Positions 1 through 7,003 of a stretch of DNA of 8,536 nt are shown one piece after another (positions within the stretch are counted from its first letter, which is position 1; every line of letters begins with the position of its first letter). Under the pieces are notes generated by a model. It made no database searches. It saw only the letters and a program-made list of their open reading frames with translations, and was not told the DNA's origin. A program made the position numbers and the translations under genes. Origin of the DNA: JAJDIA01 sp031555505 (GTDB lineage: Bacteria > Bacteroidota > Bacteroidia > Bacteroidales > Tannerellaceae); the NCBI GenBank assembly GCA_031555505.1, contig JAVBUH010000089.1, forward strand, positions 1-8,536, read 5' to 3'.

Positions 1-200
1 TCGGGCTTTGTTTTGTATGGCAAACTTACCCACGTTCTTGGGCCTTTTATCAAGTTTCTGTTCGTCAGGCCAGATGTTTGCCGCCGACTTCCTTCGGATT
101 CCACCTCGCAATGGACACCCTTGTCTTTGGATGGACGCTTCACGCTATCAGGGCGCGTTAAGGACTTACACCTGTTAGAATAGAACCATGCTGGGCGAAC
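1..200 (-). mobile_element. Group II intron, 5' end (partial, runs off left edge)
   Basis: Read on the minus strand from about 200 leftward, this noncoding stretch matches my memory of the 5' end and domain I of bacterial group II introns. It opens with CGCCCAGCATGG, followed by GGTGTAAGTCC, CAAGGGTGTCCATTGCGAGG, GGTGGAATCCGAAGGAAG, GGCCTGACGAACAGAAAC and finally ACAAAACAAAGCCCGA. These ribozymes self-splice and move by retrohoming with an intron-encoded reverse transcriptase. That reverse-transcriptase gene and the catalytic domain V would lie beyond position 1, so intactness cannot be judged. The predicted first five bases are GTTCG rather than the usual GTGYG. The boundary is placed by similarity and could be off by one or two bases. 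No protein-coding gene is supported here. The family assignment is fairly sure; the structural class is not assignable from this fragment. Confidence 0.8.
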
Positions 201-201
201 C

Positions 202-237
202 AAAAAATGCCTTGAGGCCGGATAACCTCAAGGCATT
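202..237 (-). terminator. Intrinsic terminator of the CpxP/Spy-like gene
   Basis: A perfect 12-bp stem (206-217 with 226-237, arm AATGCCTTGAGG) closes an 8-nt loop. On the minus strand it is followed by a run of T that continues to position 202. It starts 24 nt after the stop codon of the gene at 262-1056, so it should end that transcript. On the plus strand the stem is followed by only three T, so it is a weak terminator in that direction. The group II intron begins right after the T-run. Confidence 0.9.
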
Positions 238-261
238 TGATGATATGCGTCAACAAATGTA

Positions 262-1056
262 TTATCTGCGACCGGTACGTGCCGTGTTGTGGCTATCGCT
301 TCGTTGATTGTCGTAGTTCATGCTATTGTCTTTGCTGCTGTTCCTATTCTCCTTGCTCGTACCCGGAGTATTTTTGTTGTTTCCGTTGTTCCCATTCTTA
401 TCCTTGTTCTTATTATTCCCGGGAGCAGGCTGGCTCTTCAACTGGCCGGGGGCAGATTGATTACGCGGCGGATCATAACGGTTGTCGTTACGAGGGGCAT
501 TGGCCGGGGGACGATTGTCAAAGCGGGGATCGTGGTTATCGCGCCGGTAATCACGGCTATCGTAACGGCCATGATCGTCCCAACGGTAGTTACGATAGTC
601 ACGACCATCCCAACGGAACGACCAATAGGTATCTTCGTAGCGACGCCAGTCGGGTAAAATACGATATCCAGTGTAGCGGGGATTTTCATACCAACCCCGG
701 TAGTCGTGGATACGTATCGGCTGCTCGCGGGTAAGGCGGATATAGAGGCCAAATTGTTGCGGAGAGAGGATACGTTGCAATTTACGGTCGCGGTCCATCC
801 GAAGATCGTATATCTTGCGGTAGGCTTTGTCCCAGTGCTTATATTCCTTGCGGGCTTCCTTTTCGATCTTCTGACCGTATTTGTGTACAATATTGTGATA
901 ATCGCGGGCTTGACGATCGGTCATACGCAAAGAGCGTTCCATCCATTCACAATCGCGGCAGTGGGAATCGTTCCATCCGAAAGCGATCCATATCTGGCTA
1001 TAAGTGGCCACACTGCAAACCAACATCAACAGGGTAATCATACTAAATCGTTTCAT
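262..1056 (-). CDS. Secreted CpxP/Spy-like protein with low-complexity tail
   Basis: Predicted 264-residue exported protein of unknown function. Residues 1-20 form a signal peptide (basic start MKRF, hydrophobic core, likely cut near TYS-Q). A CxxC pair (C33, C36) follows. Residues 44-108 look like a charged helical hairpin ending in RILSPQQFGLYIRL, which recalls the LTxxQ pattern of periplasmic CpxP/Spy-type proteins. The tail is low-complexity: about 140-195 is rich in Asp, Arg and Tyr with repeated RDY/NYR-type units, and 196-264 is rich in Asn, Lys, Ser and Gly. I chose the ATG at 1056. An upstream in-frame GTG at 1083 would put nine extra residues before the signal peptide. It is probably transcribed alone, with a terminator 24 nt downstream and a 129-nt gap upstream. 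A chaperone-like or envelope-stress role is inference from the weak CpxP/Spy resemblance only. Confidence 0.75.
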   Translation of the reverse strand: MKRFSMITLLMLVCSVATYSQIWIAFGWNDSHCRDCEWMERSLRMTDRQARDYHNIVHKYGQKIEKEARKEYKHWDKAYRKIYDLRMDRDRKLQRILSPQQFGLYIRLTREQPIRIHDYRGWYENPRYTGYRILPDWRRYEDTYWSFRWDGRDYRNYRWDDHGRYDSRDYRRDNHDPRFDNRPPANAPRNDNRYDPPRNQSAPGQLKSQPAPGNNKNKDKNGNNGNNKNTPGTSKENRNSSKDNSMNYDNQRSDSHNTARTGRR

Positions 1057-1185
1057 GGCACGTCGTTTTATGAAGTTAAACACTAAATATGTTTGTTTGT
1101 TACTACCTCTGACTCAAACAAGATGGGATAGTTTAACACACTGAAGAAAGACCGAAAAGTTTAACAAGTACTAACAAATAACCCG
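1057..1185 (-). promoter_or_regulatory. Intergenic region with GTTAAAC-type repeats
   Basis: This 129-nt gap lies between the recN stop and the secreted-protein start. On the minus strand it holds two exact GTTAAAC copies, at 1159-1165 and 1131-1137, 28 nt apart from start to start. A copy in the opposite orientation (GTTTAAC on the minus strand) sits at 1075-1081. The spacing suggests a regulator site or promoter elements for the secreted-protein gene, which is inference. I see no clean TAnnTTTG box for the main Bacteroidetes sigma factor and no convincing terminator for recN. Confidence 0.35.
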
Positions 1186-2841
1186 CTATTTCAGCAATTC
1201 CCGCGCATTGGCGATAGCCGCATCGGTGAGGGTAGCCCCACTGAGCATACGGGCTGTTTCACGGATACGTTCTTCAAACGAAAGCAGGCGTAAACGGGTA
1301 TACGTACGATCGCGGGTATCTTCCTTGTAGACAAAGAAGTGAGATTTACCCTTGGCGGCCACCTGTGGAAGATGCGTGATAGTAATCACTTGCATCCGGT
1401 CGCCAAGTTCCTGCATAATGTCACCCATCCGGTGGGCTATATCACCTGAAACGCCGGTATCCACTTCATCGAAGATAATGGTAGGCAAAGCGGTAAAACC
1501 GGCGATCATGGCTTTGATACACAGCATCAAGCGGGAAATCTCACCACCGGAGGCTGTCTGTGCCACAGGCTGTAAAGCACCGTTTTTGTTGGCCGAGAAA
1601 AGGAAACGAACATCATTCATACCATCGGCACCCGGCTCTGTCCTGGATACAATATCAATCTGGAAGCGGGCATTGGGGATACCGAGAGATGCAATCATGG
1701 AGATCAACTGTGTAGCGATAGTGCCTCCCACAGCCTGGCGTTGTTTGCTGAGACGGTCAGCCAGGGACAGAACTTCGCTGTAGACCTGCTGCTCCTCACG
1801 TTCAAGCTGGGCAATAGCTTCGCCGGAAGAATCGATCTCCTGCAACTGGGTTTCATAACGTGACTGAAGTGTAAGAAGCCCGTCTACCGTCGTTACATGG
1901 TGTTTCTGCTGAAGGGTATAAATGGTATTGAGCCGGTCGTTCACCCAGGCAAAACGTTCGGGATTAAACTCCACATGATCCTGCATCGTATCGGCTTCGG
2001 AAGCCAAATCGCCCAAATCGATATACGCTGTACGGATACGCTCGGCCATCTCTTTGGCGTGTGGGAAGTAGCGCTCAATTGCTGCCACCGTATTGAGAGC
2101 CTCCTTCATCACCGGCAGGCAACCTTGGTCTTCACCCTGAAAAAGGGAAGAAAGGCGATACAGTCCGGCTTTGATTTCCTCCGCATGCGAAAGCATTTCC
2201 TGTTCTTCTTCCCACCGTTCCTGCTCACCGGTCTCAAGGCGCGCTTCCGAGAGCTGTTGATATAGAAAACGCACATAGTCTTCTTCCTGCCTGGCCCGGG
2301 CCGTTTCTTCACGGAGCGCATTCAAGTCGCGGCGGAGGGTCTGGTAATAGTGCCAGGCTTTGCGGTAATCGTCGAGCAGAGCGGTATTTTGCGCCATGAT
2401 ATCTACCACATTCAACTGAAACCGGTTGTCGCCCAACAGTAGATTCTCATGTTGTGAATGGATATCGATCAGAAAGCTCCCAAGCTCTTTCAGCACAGCC
2501 AATGAAACCGGCGAATCGTTGATAAACGCACGCGACTTGCCCGAAGCCAACAACTCGCGACGGAGGATACAACTTTCGGCATCATATTCCATATCCTGCC
2601 CTTGGAAAAAGCCTTCCAGTCCATAGGCCGAAATGTCAAACACAGCTTCTATCACACATTTTTCCTCCCCGGGTGCAATACTTTTCGCATCGGCACGCTG
2701 GCCAAGCACCAGCGACAAGGCGCCCAGGATTATGGATTTCCCGGCTCCGGTTTCACCGGTAATGACTGACAGGCCATTGTCAAACCGGATATCCAGTCCG
2801 TCTATCAAGACGTAGTTCTGTATAAACAGTGATTTCAGCAT
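1186..2841 (-). CDS. recN: DNA repair protein RecN
   Basis: RecN is an SMC-like ATPase of the cytoplasm that acts at double-strand breaks with the RecA recombination pathway. The 551-residue product is close to the usual length (about 553 in E. coli) and appears complete. The Walker A motif GETGAGKS is at residues 29-36. The ABC signature SGGE is at 431-434, followed by Walker B TIIFDEVD (D458, E459) and the TITHLPQVAA switch region. Residues of about 150-370 between the two ATPase halves are rich in Glu, Gln and Arg, as expected for the coiled-coil arms. The start is the ATG at 2841, 12 nt after the DUF4835 stop. No strong ribosome-binding site is visible, which is usual for this phylum. It is the last gene of the tightly packed dnaN-to-recN run and ends in TAG. 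Confidence 0.97.
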   Translation of the reverse strand: MLKSLFIQNYVLIDGLDIRFDNGLSVITGETGAGKSIILGALSLVLGQRADAKSIAPGEEKCVIEAVFDISAYGLEGFFQGQDMEYDAESCILRRELLASGKSRAFINDSPVSLAVLKELGSFLIDIHSQHENLLLGDNRFQLNVVDIMAQNTALLDDYRKAWHYYQTLRRDLNALREETARARQEEDYVRFLYQQLSEARLETGEQERWEEEQEMLSHAEEIKAGLYRLSSLFQGEDQGCLPVMKEALNTVAAIERYFPHAKEMAERIRTAYIDLGDLASEADTMQDHVEFNPERFAWVNDRLNTIYTLQQKHHVTTVDGLLTLQSRYETQLQEIDSSGEAIAQLEREEQQVYSEVLSLADRLSKQRQAVGGTIATQLISMIASLGIPNARFQIDIVSRTEPGADGMNDVRFLFSANKNGALQPVAQTASGGEISRLMLCIKAMIAGFTALPTIIFDEVDTGVSGDIAHRMGDIMQELGDRMQVITITHLPQVAAKGKSHFFVYKEDTRDRTYTRLRLLSFEERIRETARMLSGATLTDAAIANARELLK

Positions 2842-2853
2842 ACGTGTGATTCT

Positions 2854-3759
2854 TTACTTTTTAAGCGCTTCCAGACGTGTAATTTCCGTAGGATAGATGG
2901 TAGACAGCATTTTCAATCCCTCTTGTTTTTCTTGAGTAGTGGCTTTGGAATAAATGGCGACCACCTCATCGAGCTTGGCATCGGAAAACAGTTGCAAAAT
3001 AACAGACGTGGGACGGGCACTGCGAATCTGTTCCAGCGCTGGGAGAGCCGCAAGTATGGTAGTACGGGCACGATCGGCGTTATTCGCCATTTCGTCGAGG
3101 CCCTTACGGTGATACGTGTACCACATATCACGAAAAACGTCAGACGTATTATCCGTCAGCGCCGTAATCACCGCATGACGGTTGTTGGTACTTTCGAACG
3201 CCCGCCAACCGGTCCACCCCATCTGCGCCTGTGCAATACTCACGATCTGTTGAGCCTGTTGAATAAACGGAGTACCGCCTTTAGGAGCGAAACTATCAAA
3301 ATCCAAACCAAGCATGAGGTATATGTAAAAAACCACTGTAGCCGTAAGATTGCTGCTCAACGTATTGTCAGCATACTCCAGCGGTTCAAACTCTGTATAA
3401 TCGAACTCCAACTGCCGGTCACGGAAGTTGAGCAATGTGGTTGAATAACCCGAATTATAGACCGGACGACGCGCCTGCACCTGCACCTCCCCCGAAAAAG
3501 ATTTATCATTCTGTTCATTGATGATAAAAGTAAACGTGCAGTCGATTTTCTCGTTCATGGCAAAGGCCGCATCCGTCCATTTCCGGTTGTTGATAAACTC
3601 AACCAGTGCCGTTTCCAATGTAGTGAACACCTGTTTGTTAGAACCTTGTACTTTATCGCTGTTGATCGTGACGCGCGCATTCAATTCCTGCGCCCGGCCA
3701 GTCAACGGCAAAAGGCACAAGAGGCAACAAACAGCAAGCAATCGGATGAATCGTTTCAT
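2854..3759 (-). CDS. DUF4835 family protein (PorD-like), exported
   Basis: 301-residue protein that I recognise as the Bacteroidetes DUF4835 family, sometimes named PorD and linked to type IX secretion. The conserved opening ELNARVTINSDKVQG directly follows the signal peptide, and NKQVFTTLETALVEFINNRK comes next. Residues 1-23 form a signal peptide (basic MKRFIRLL, Leu/Cys-rich core, cut likely at GRA-Q), so the protein should act in the periplasm or envelope. There is no clear lipobox. The middle contains YIYLMLGLDFDSFAPKGG, a typical family stretch. Its ATG overlaps the coaBC stop by 4 nt (ATGA), which implies translational coupling, and recN follows 12 nt later. A coaBC-DUF4835-recN order is, from memory, common in the phylum. 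The biochemical function is unknown. Whether this strain has a type IX system cannot be seen here, so I give no gene symbol. Confidence 0.88.
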   Translation of the reverse strand: MKRFIRLLAVCCLLCLLPLTGRAQELNARVTINSDKVQGSNKQVFTTLETALVEFINNRKWTDAAFAMNEKIDCTFTFIINEQNDKSFSGEVQVQARRPVYNSGYSTTLLNFRDRQLEFDYTEFEPLEYADNTLSSNLTATVVFYIYLMLGLDFDSFAPKGGTPFIQQAQQIVSIAQAQMGWTGWRAFESTNNRHAVITALTDNTSDVFRDMWYTYHRKGLDEMANNADRARTTILAALPALEQIRSARPTSVILQLFSDAKLDEVVAIYSKATTQEKQEGLKMLSTIYPTEITRLEALKK

Positions 3760-4961
3760 GGGAAAAGGGAAACCAGATGATTGACAATATCAGCAGCCAC
3801 CGCCTGCTTATCCTTCAGTGGAAAAGGAATAACGGTACCGGCGTTATCAATAAGGGTGATCTTATTGGTATCGTGACGAAAACCCGCACCCGCATCAGCC
3901 AGGGAGTTAAGCACGATGAAATCGAGATTCTTCCGCCACAACTTGGCCATAGCATGCGCTTCAGCATCAGACGTTTCGAGCGCAAAGCCCACCAGGATTT
4001 GTCCGGGCCGTTTCTGCTGCCCCAGCGTAGCAGCAATATCAGGATTGGGCACAAGATGGAGTGTCATTTCACCCGTCACTTCACGCTTGATCTTACTATC
4101 GGCTGTATGTTCGGGGCGATAATCGGCCACGGCGGCACACAGAATAGCAGCATCGGCGTCATGGAAAGCAGAGACGGCGGCCTCATACATCTCAGCGGCC
4201 GATTCCACATCGATCCGGCGAATACGAGGGTGGGATACAGACACAGAGATAGGACCAGCAACCAACGTTACCTCAGCACCGCGTTGTGCACAGGCTTCGG
4301 CCAAGGCAACTCCCATCTTTCCGGAAGAATAATTGCCGATGAAACGCACAGGATCAATCTTCTCATAAGTCGGCCCGGCCGTAATCACTATTTTTTTTTC
4401 TGTGAGATCTTGTTGTTGCACAAAGAATGCTTCGAGGTGGGCAATGATCACATCCGGCTCTTCCATGCGACCTTTGCCTACAAGGTGACTGGCCAGTTCA
4501 CCCGCCGCAGGCTCAATGATGTGATTTCCAAATGAACGCAGGCAATCAATATTCTGCTGCGTGGCAGCGTGGGCAAACATATCTAGATCCATCGCCGGAG
4601 CCACAAACACCGGCGCTTTACAGGAGAGATAAGTGGTAATCAGCATATTATCGGCAATACCATTCGCCATCTTTCCGATTGTTGCAGCCGTGGCAGGAGC
4701 TATCAGCATGGCATCCGCCCAAAGTCCCAGATCTACATGGCTATTCCATGAACCATCACGGTTAGAGAAAAACTCACTGATCACAGGGTTACTGCTTAGC
4801 GTTGAAAGAGTAAGCGGGGTAATAAACTCTTTTCCTGCAGGCGTCATCACCACCTGTACACGGGCACCTTTCTTTACCAAGCTACGCACCAGATAGGCCG
4901 CTTTATAAGCCGCAATACTACCGGTGACCCCTACGATGATATTTTTATCTTTTACACTCAT
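3756..4961 (-). CDS. coaBC: Bifunctional CoaBC (PPCS/PPC-decarboxylase)
   Basis: Cytoplasmic enzyme of coenzyme A synthesis. The CoaB half joins cysteine to 4'-phosphopantothenate and the flavin-dependent CoaC half decarboxylates the product to 4'-phosphopantetheine. With the ATG at 4961 it has 401 residues. CoaC spans about 5-180: VGVTGSIAAYK, catalytic H75 in SHVDLGLWAD, PAMDLDM at 122-128 and flap GELASHLVGKGRM at 154-166. CoaB spans about 188-401: ITAGPTYEKIDPVRFIGNYS with N210, then CAAVADYRP and K290. I chose ATG 4961 because GGAG lies 5 nt before it; the in-frame GTG at 4964 would sit only 2 nt from that site. Compared with E. coli Dfp as I remember it, N125 is Asp and C158 is Ser here. 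Both may be usual in Bacteroidetes. Its stop overlaps the DUF4835 start. Confidence 0.96.
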   Translation of the reverse strand: MSVKDKNIIVGVTGSIAAYKAAYLVRSLVKKGARVQVVMTPAGKEFITPLTLSTLSSNPVISEFFSNRDGSWNSHVDLGLWADAMLIAPATAATIGKMANGIADNMLITTYLSCKAPVFVAPAMDLDMFAHAATQQNIDCLRSFGNHIIEPAAGELASHLVGKGRMEEPDVIIAHLEAFFVQQQDLTEKKIVITAGPTYEKIDPVRFIGNYSSGKMGVALAEACAQRGAEVTLVAGPISVSVSHPRIRRIDVESAAEMYEAAVSAFHDADAAILCAAVADYRPEHTADSKIKREVTGEMTLHLVPNPDIAATLGQQKRPGQILVGFALETSDAEAHAMAKLWRKNLDFIVLNSLADAGAGFRHDTNKITLIDNAGTVIPFPLKDKQAVAADIVNHLVSLFP

Positions 4962-5067
4962 CACTACTCCATTCTAAAAGGATTTTAACGTCAAAAAGCC
5001 CTTACAGACCTTGGAACCCTTATGTTAATCACCTCCTTTTATATTAAACGCCAAGCGCGCCCTTCTA
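4962..5067 (-). promoter_or_regulatory. Gap before coaBC with an orphan Shine-Dalgarno-like sequence
   Basis: This is the only sizeable break inside the dnaN-to-recN run. On the minus strand it contains AAAAGGAGGTGATTA (5040 to 5026), an unusually strong match to the anti-Shine-Dalgarno tail of 16S rRNA, about 70 nt before the coaBC ATG. No ATG, GTG or TTG lies at normal spacing behind it. A GTG that overlaps the element opens a frame of only 13 codons (5032 to 4991). A second, ordinary GGAG serves coaBC itself. I see no clean TAnnTTTG promoter and no terminator hairpin. Confidence 0.4.
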
Positions 5068-6219
5068 TTATAAACGCATGGCCAAAATTTCACGGGCAAC
5101 CTGCCAATCGATATTTCCATGCTCACCCAAGTGCCAGTTCATCTGCTTAACCTGGCCGGCAAGTGCATCAAGGTCGGCAACCTGCACACCGTAATCCGAT
5201 AAACGGGTTTGCATCCCCATTTCCCGGAAAAAAGCTTCACAGGCAGCAATGGTCGCTTCCACGCGTTCAGAGGGGGATCCGGAAGTGATACAAAATACCG
5301 TTTCACCCAACCGGATAATCTTCGCTTCCTTTTCTTTCCGCATAAAGCCCATCACACCCGGCAGTATCACGGCCAACGTCTGTGCGTGATCCAAACCGAA
5401 CTGCGCTGTAAGGGCATAACCGATACGGTGCGACGACCAATCCTGAGGCACACCCTGTCCGATCCAGCCATTCAATGCATTGGTAGCAGCCCACATCAGG
5501 TTGGCACGGACATCATAATCCATTGGGTGAGTTAATACCTTCCGTCCTTCTTCCACAATGACCCTCATAAGCCCTTCGGCAAATACATCCTGTACTTTCG
5601 CATCAACGGGATAAGTAAGATACTGTTCAATCACATGAATGAACGAATCTACCACGCCATTCGCAACCTGCCGGGCAGGCAGCGAAAAGGTTACCTCAGG
5701 ATCGGTAATAGCGAATTGAGGAAACACCAAGGGACTGGAGAAGTTCAATTTTTCGGTGGTGGCAACACGTGTAATAACAGCCCGTTCATTGGTTTCCGAA
5801 CCAGTAGCCGACAACGTAATCACAACACCGATCGGCATAGCCCGGTGGATCGGTACACCTTTCCCTAAAATATCCCATGGATCACCTTCCTGATAGATAG
5901 CAGCGGCAATAAATTTGGTAGCATCTACCACCGAACCGCCACCGACAGCCAGTAAGAAAGTAATACCTTCAACCTTCACCCGTTCCACAGCCTGCATACA
6001 GGTCTCATAATGTGGATTGGCTTCAATCCCCCCGAAGTCAACGACCTCGAACGCCTTCAACGCTTCGGTCACCTGTGCATACACACCGTTTCGCTTGATA
6101 CTGCCTCCACCATAGAGGAGCATCACCTTGCTTCCGGCAGGAATCAATGTAGCCAAACGACTGATCATTCCTTTGCCGAAAACCACTCTGACGGGGTTAT
6201 AAAATTCAAAATTATTCAT
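5068..6219 (-). CDS. YqhD-type iron-dependent alcohol dehydrogenase
   Basis: Group III metal-dependent alcohol dehydrogenase, close in sequence to E. coli YqhD, an NADPH-dependent aldehyde reductase that removes short-chain and lipid-peroxidation aldehydes. With the ATG at 6219 it has 383 residues (YqhD 387) and aligns from MNNFEFYNP. YGGGS at 36-40 and VGGGSVVDATKF at 92-103 are nucleotide-binding motifs. The expected metal ligands are D191, H195, H264 and H278 (NGVVDSFIHV, SSHRIGY, GLDHAQTL). Y268 replaces a His that YqhD has four residues after the third ligand. An in-frame GTG at 6243 would add eight residues and overlap the exonuclease gene by 20 nt, so it is disfavoured. The gene starts 4 nt after the exonuclease stop and is probably cotranscribed with it. 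A butanol or lactaldehyde dehydrogenase role is possible; the substrate cannot be read from the sequence. Confidence 0.92.
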   Translation of the reverse strand: MNNFEFYNPVRVVFGKGMISRLATLIPAGSKVMLLYGGGSIKRNGVYAQVTEALKAFEVVDFGGIEANPHYETCMQAVERVKVEGITFLLAVGGGSVVDATKFIAAAIYQEGDPWDILGKGVPIHRAMPIGVVITLSATGSETNERAVITRVATTEKLNFSSPLVFPQFAITDPEVTFSLPARQVANGVVDSFIHVIEQYLTYPVDAKVQDVFAEGLMRVIVEEGRKVLTHPMDYDVRANLMWAATNALNGWIGQGVPQDWSSHRIGYALTAQFGLDHAQTLAVILPGVMGFMRKEKEAKIIRLGETVFCITSGSPSERVEATIAACEAFFREMGMQTRLSDYGVQVADLDALAGQVKQMNWHLGEHGNIDWQVAREILAMRL

Positions 6220-6223
6220 TTGC

Positions 6224-6994
6224 TTATTTGCCCTTAATGGCACGGAGTTTGATTTCAGTCAGTATCCGCTTCGTATTCAATGGGAAATCGCTGTTCATCA
6301 CCCAACTGTAGTAGCCGGGATCGGTAGCCAGCACATCAGCAACCAGACGGCCTTTGTACTTACCAAAGTTGATTACTTCCTCCCCTTTTTCGTTGTAGAT
6401 CATTCGCCCGGCAAAATCTACAAAATCCTTGAAGCTCGAAAACTCAGACAAGCTGTTGATGTCGTTTTTCAGCTCCGGATAACGGTCAAGTTGTGCTTTC
6501 AGCACCTCGTACGTAGCCTTTGTATCAGCTTCTGCAGAATGGGCATTCTCCAGCGTCTGGCTGCAATAGAACTTGTAAGCAGCCGACAAGGTACGCTGTT
6601 CCATCTTATGGAAGATGGTCTGTACATCCACAAACTTCCGGCGGTTAAGGTCGATCATGACATCGGCCCGCAAAAATTCTTCAGCCAGCAACGGAATATC
6701 AAAACGATTGGAATTGAATCCCGCCAAATCGCATCCTTCGATCAGCGCAGCCAGTGTCTTGGCGATCTCGCGGAACGCAGGACAATCCTTTACATCTTCA
6801 TCGGTGATGCCATGTATGGCAATCACTTCCGGCGGTATCGGCATACCGGGATTCACCCGGTATGTACGGCTCTCTTCCTTTCCATTGGGATATACTTTCA
6901 GGAGGGAGATTTCAACAATCCGGTCTTTGGCAATATCCATCCCCGTGGTCTCCAAGTCAAAGAAGACCAACGGATTACGTAAGTTCAACTGCAT
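6224..6994 (-). CDS. DnaQ-like DEDDh 3'-5' exonuclease
   Basis: 256-residue exonuclease of the DnaQ/RNase T type. Such enzymes remove nucleotides from 3' ends with two metal ions, in proofreading or repair. All five DEDDh residues are visible: D13 and E15 in FFDLETTG, D99 in GFNSNRFDIPLL, and H152 and D157 in AHSAEADTKAT. The C-terminal part, roughly 207-240 (INFGKYKGRLVADVLATDP, then YYSWVM and DFP), resembles the small DUF3820-type module often fused to Bacteroidetes exonucleases; its role is unknown. The ATG at 6994 lies 9 nt after the dnaN stop. That linkage suggests a proofreading or repair exonuclease working near the clamp, but there is no polymerase domain and I see no obvious clamp-binding peptide. 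Whether it is the true replicative proofreader (DnaQ) or an accessory exonuclease is open, so no symbol is given. Confidence 0.93.
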   Translation of the reverse strand: MQLNLRNPLVFFDLETTGMDIAKDRIVEISLLKVYPNGKEESRTYRVNPGMPIPPEVIAIHGITDEDVKDCPAFREIAKTLAALIEGCDLAGFNSNRFDIPLLAEEFLRADVMIDLNRRKFVDVQTIFHKMEQRTLSAAYKFYCSQTLENAHSAEADTKATYEVLKAQLDRYPELKNDINSLSEFSSFKDFVDFAGRMIYNEKGEEVINFGKYKGRLVADVLATDPGYYSWVMNSDFPLNTKRILTEIKLRAIKGK

Positions 6995-7003
6995 TATGTA
7001 GGT

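Noticed and set aside
1..200. Possible protein-coding gene or tRNA in the left-edge sequence
   Set aside because: No sustained reading frame and no tRNA cloverleaf; the sequence is better explained as structured intron RNA.
237..734. Plus-strand open frame of 165 codons, Cys/Tyr/Ser-rich, and another at 289-657
   Set aside because: Both lie opposite the low-complexity tail of the secreted-protein gene; their odd composition mirrors its Arg/Asp/Asn codons. No start signals or family resemblance.
706..1086. Plus-strand open frame of 126 codons with hydrophobic stretches
   Set aside because: It is antisense to the secreted protein's signal peptide and helical part; the hydrophobic runs are a by-product.
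3777..4535. Plus-strand open frame of 252 codons
   Set aside because: It is antisense to coaBC, whose motifs are unambiguous, and its translation resembles no known family.
4991..5032. 13-codon minus-strand frame from a GTG overlapping the Shine-Dalgarno-like element
   Set aside because: The start overlaps the ribosome-binding element itself, so it cannot be initiated from it; no recognisable leader-peptide pattern.
5021..5040. Plus-strand AATCACCTCCTTTT resembling the 3' end of a 16S rRNA gene
   Set aside because: The match is limited to the anti-Shine-Dalgarno core; the preceding bases do not resemble the 16S 3' terminal helix, so it is not an rRNA fragment.
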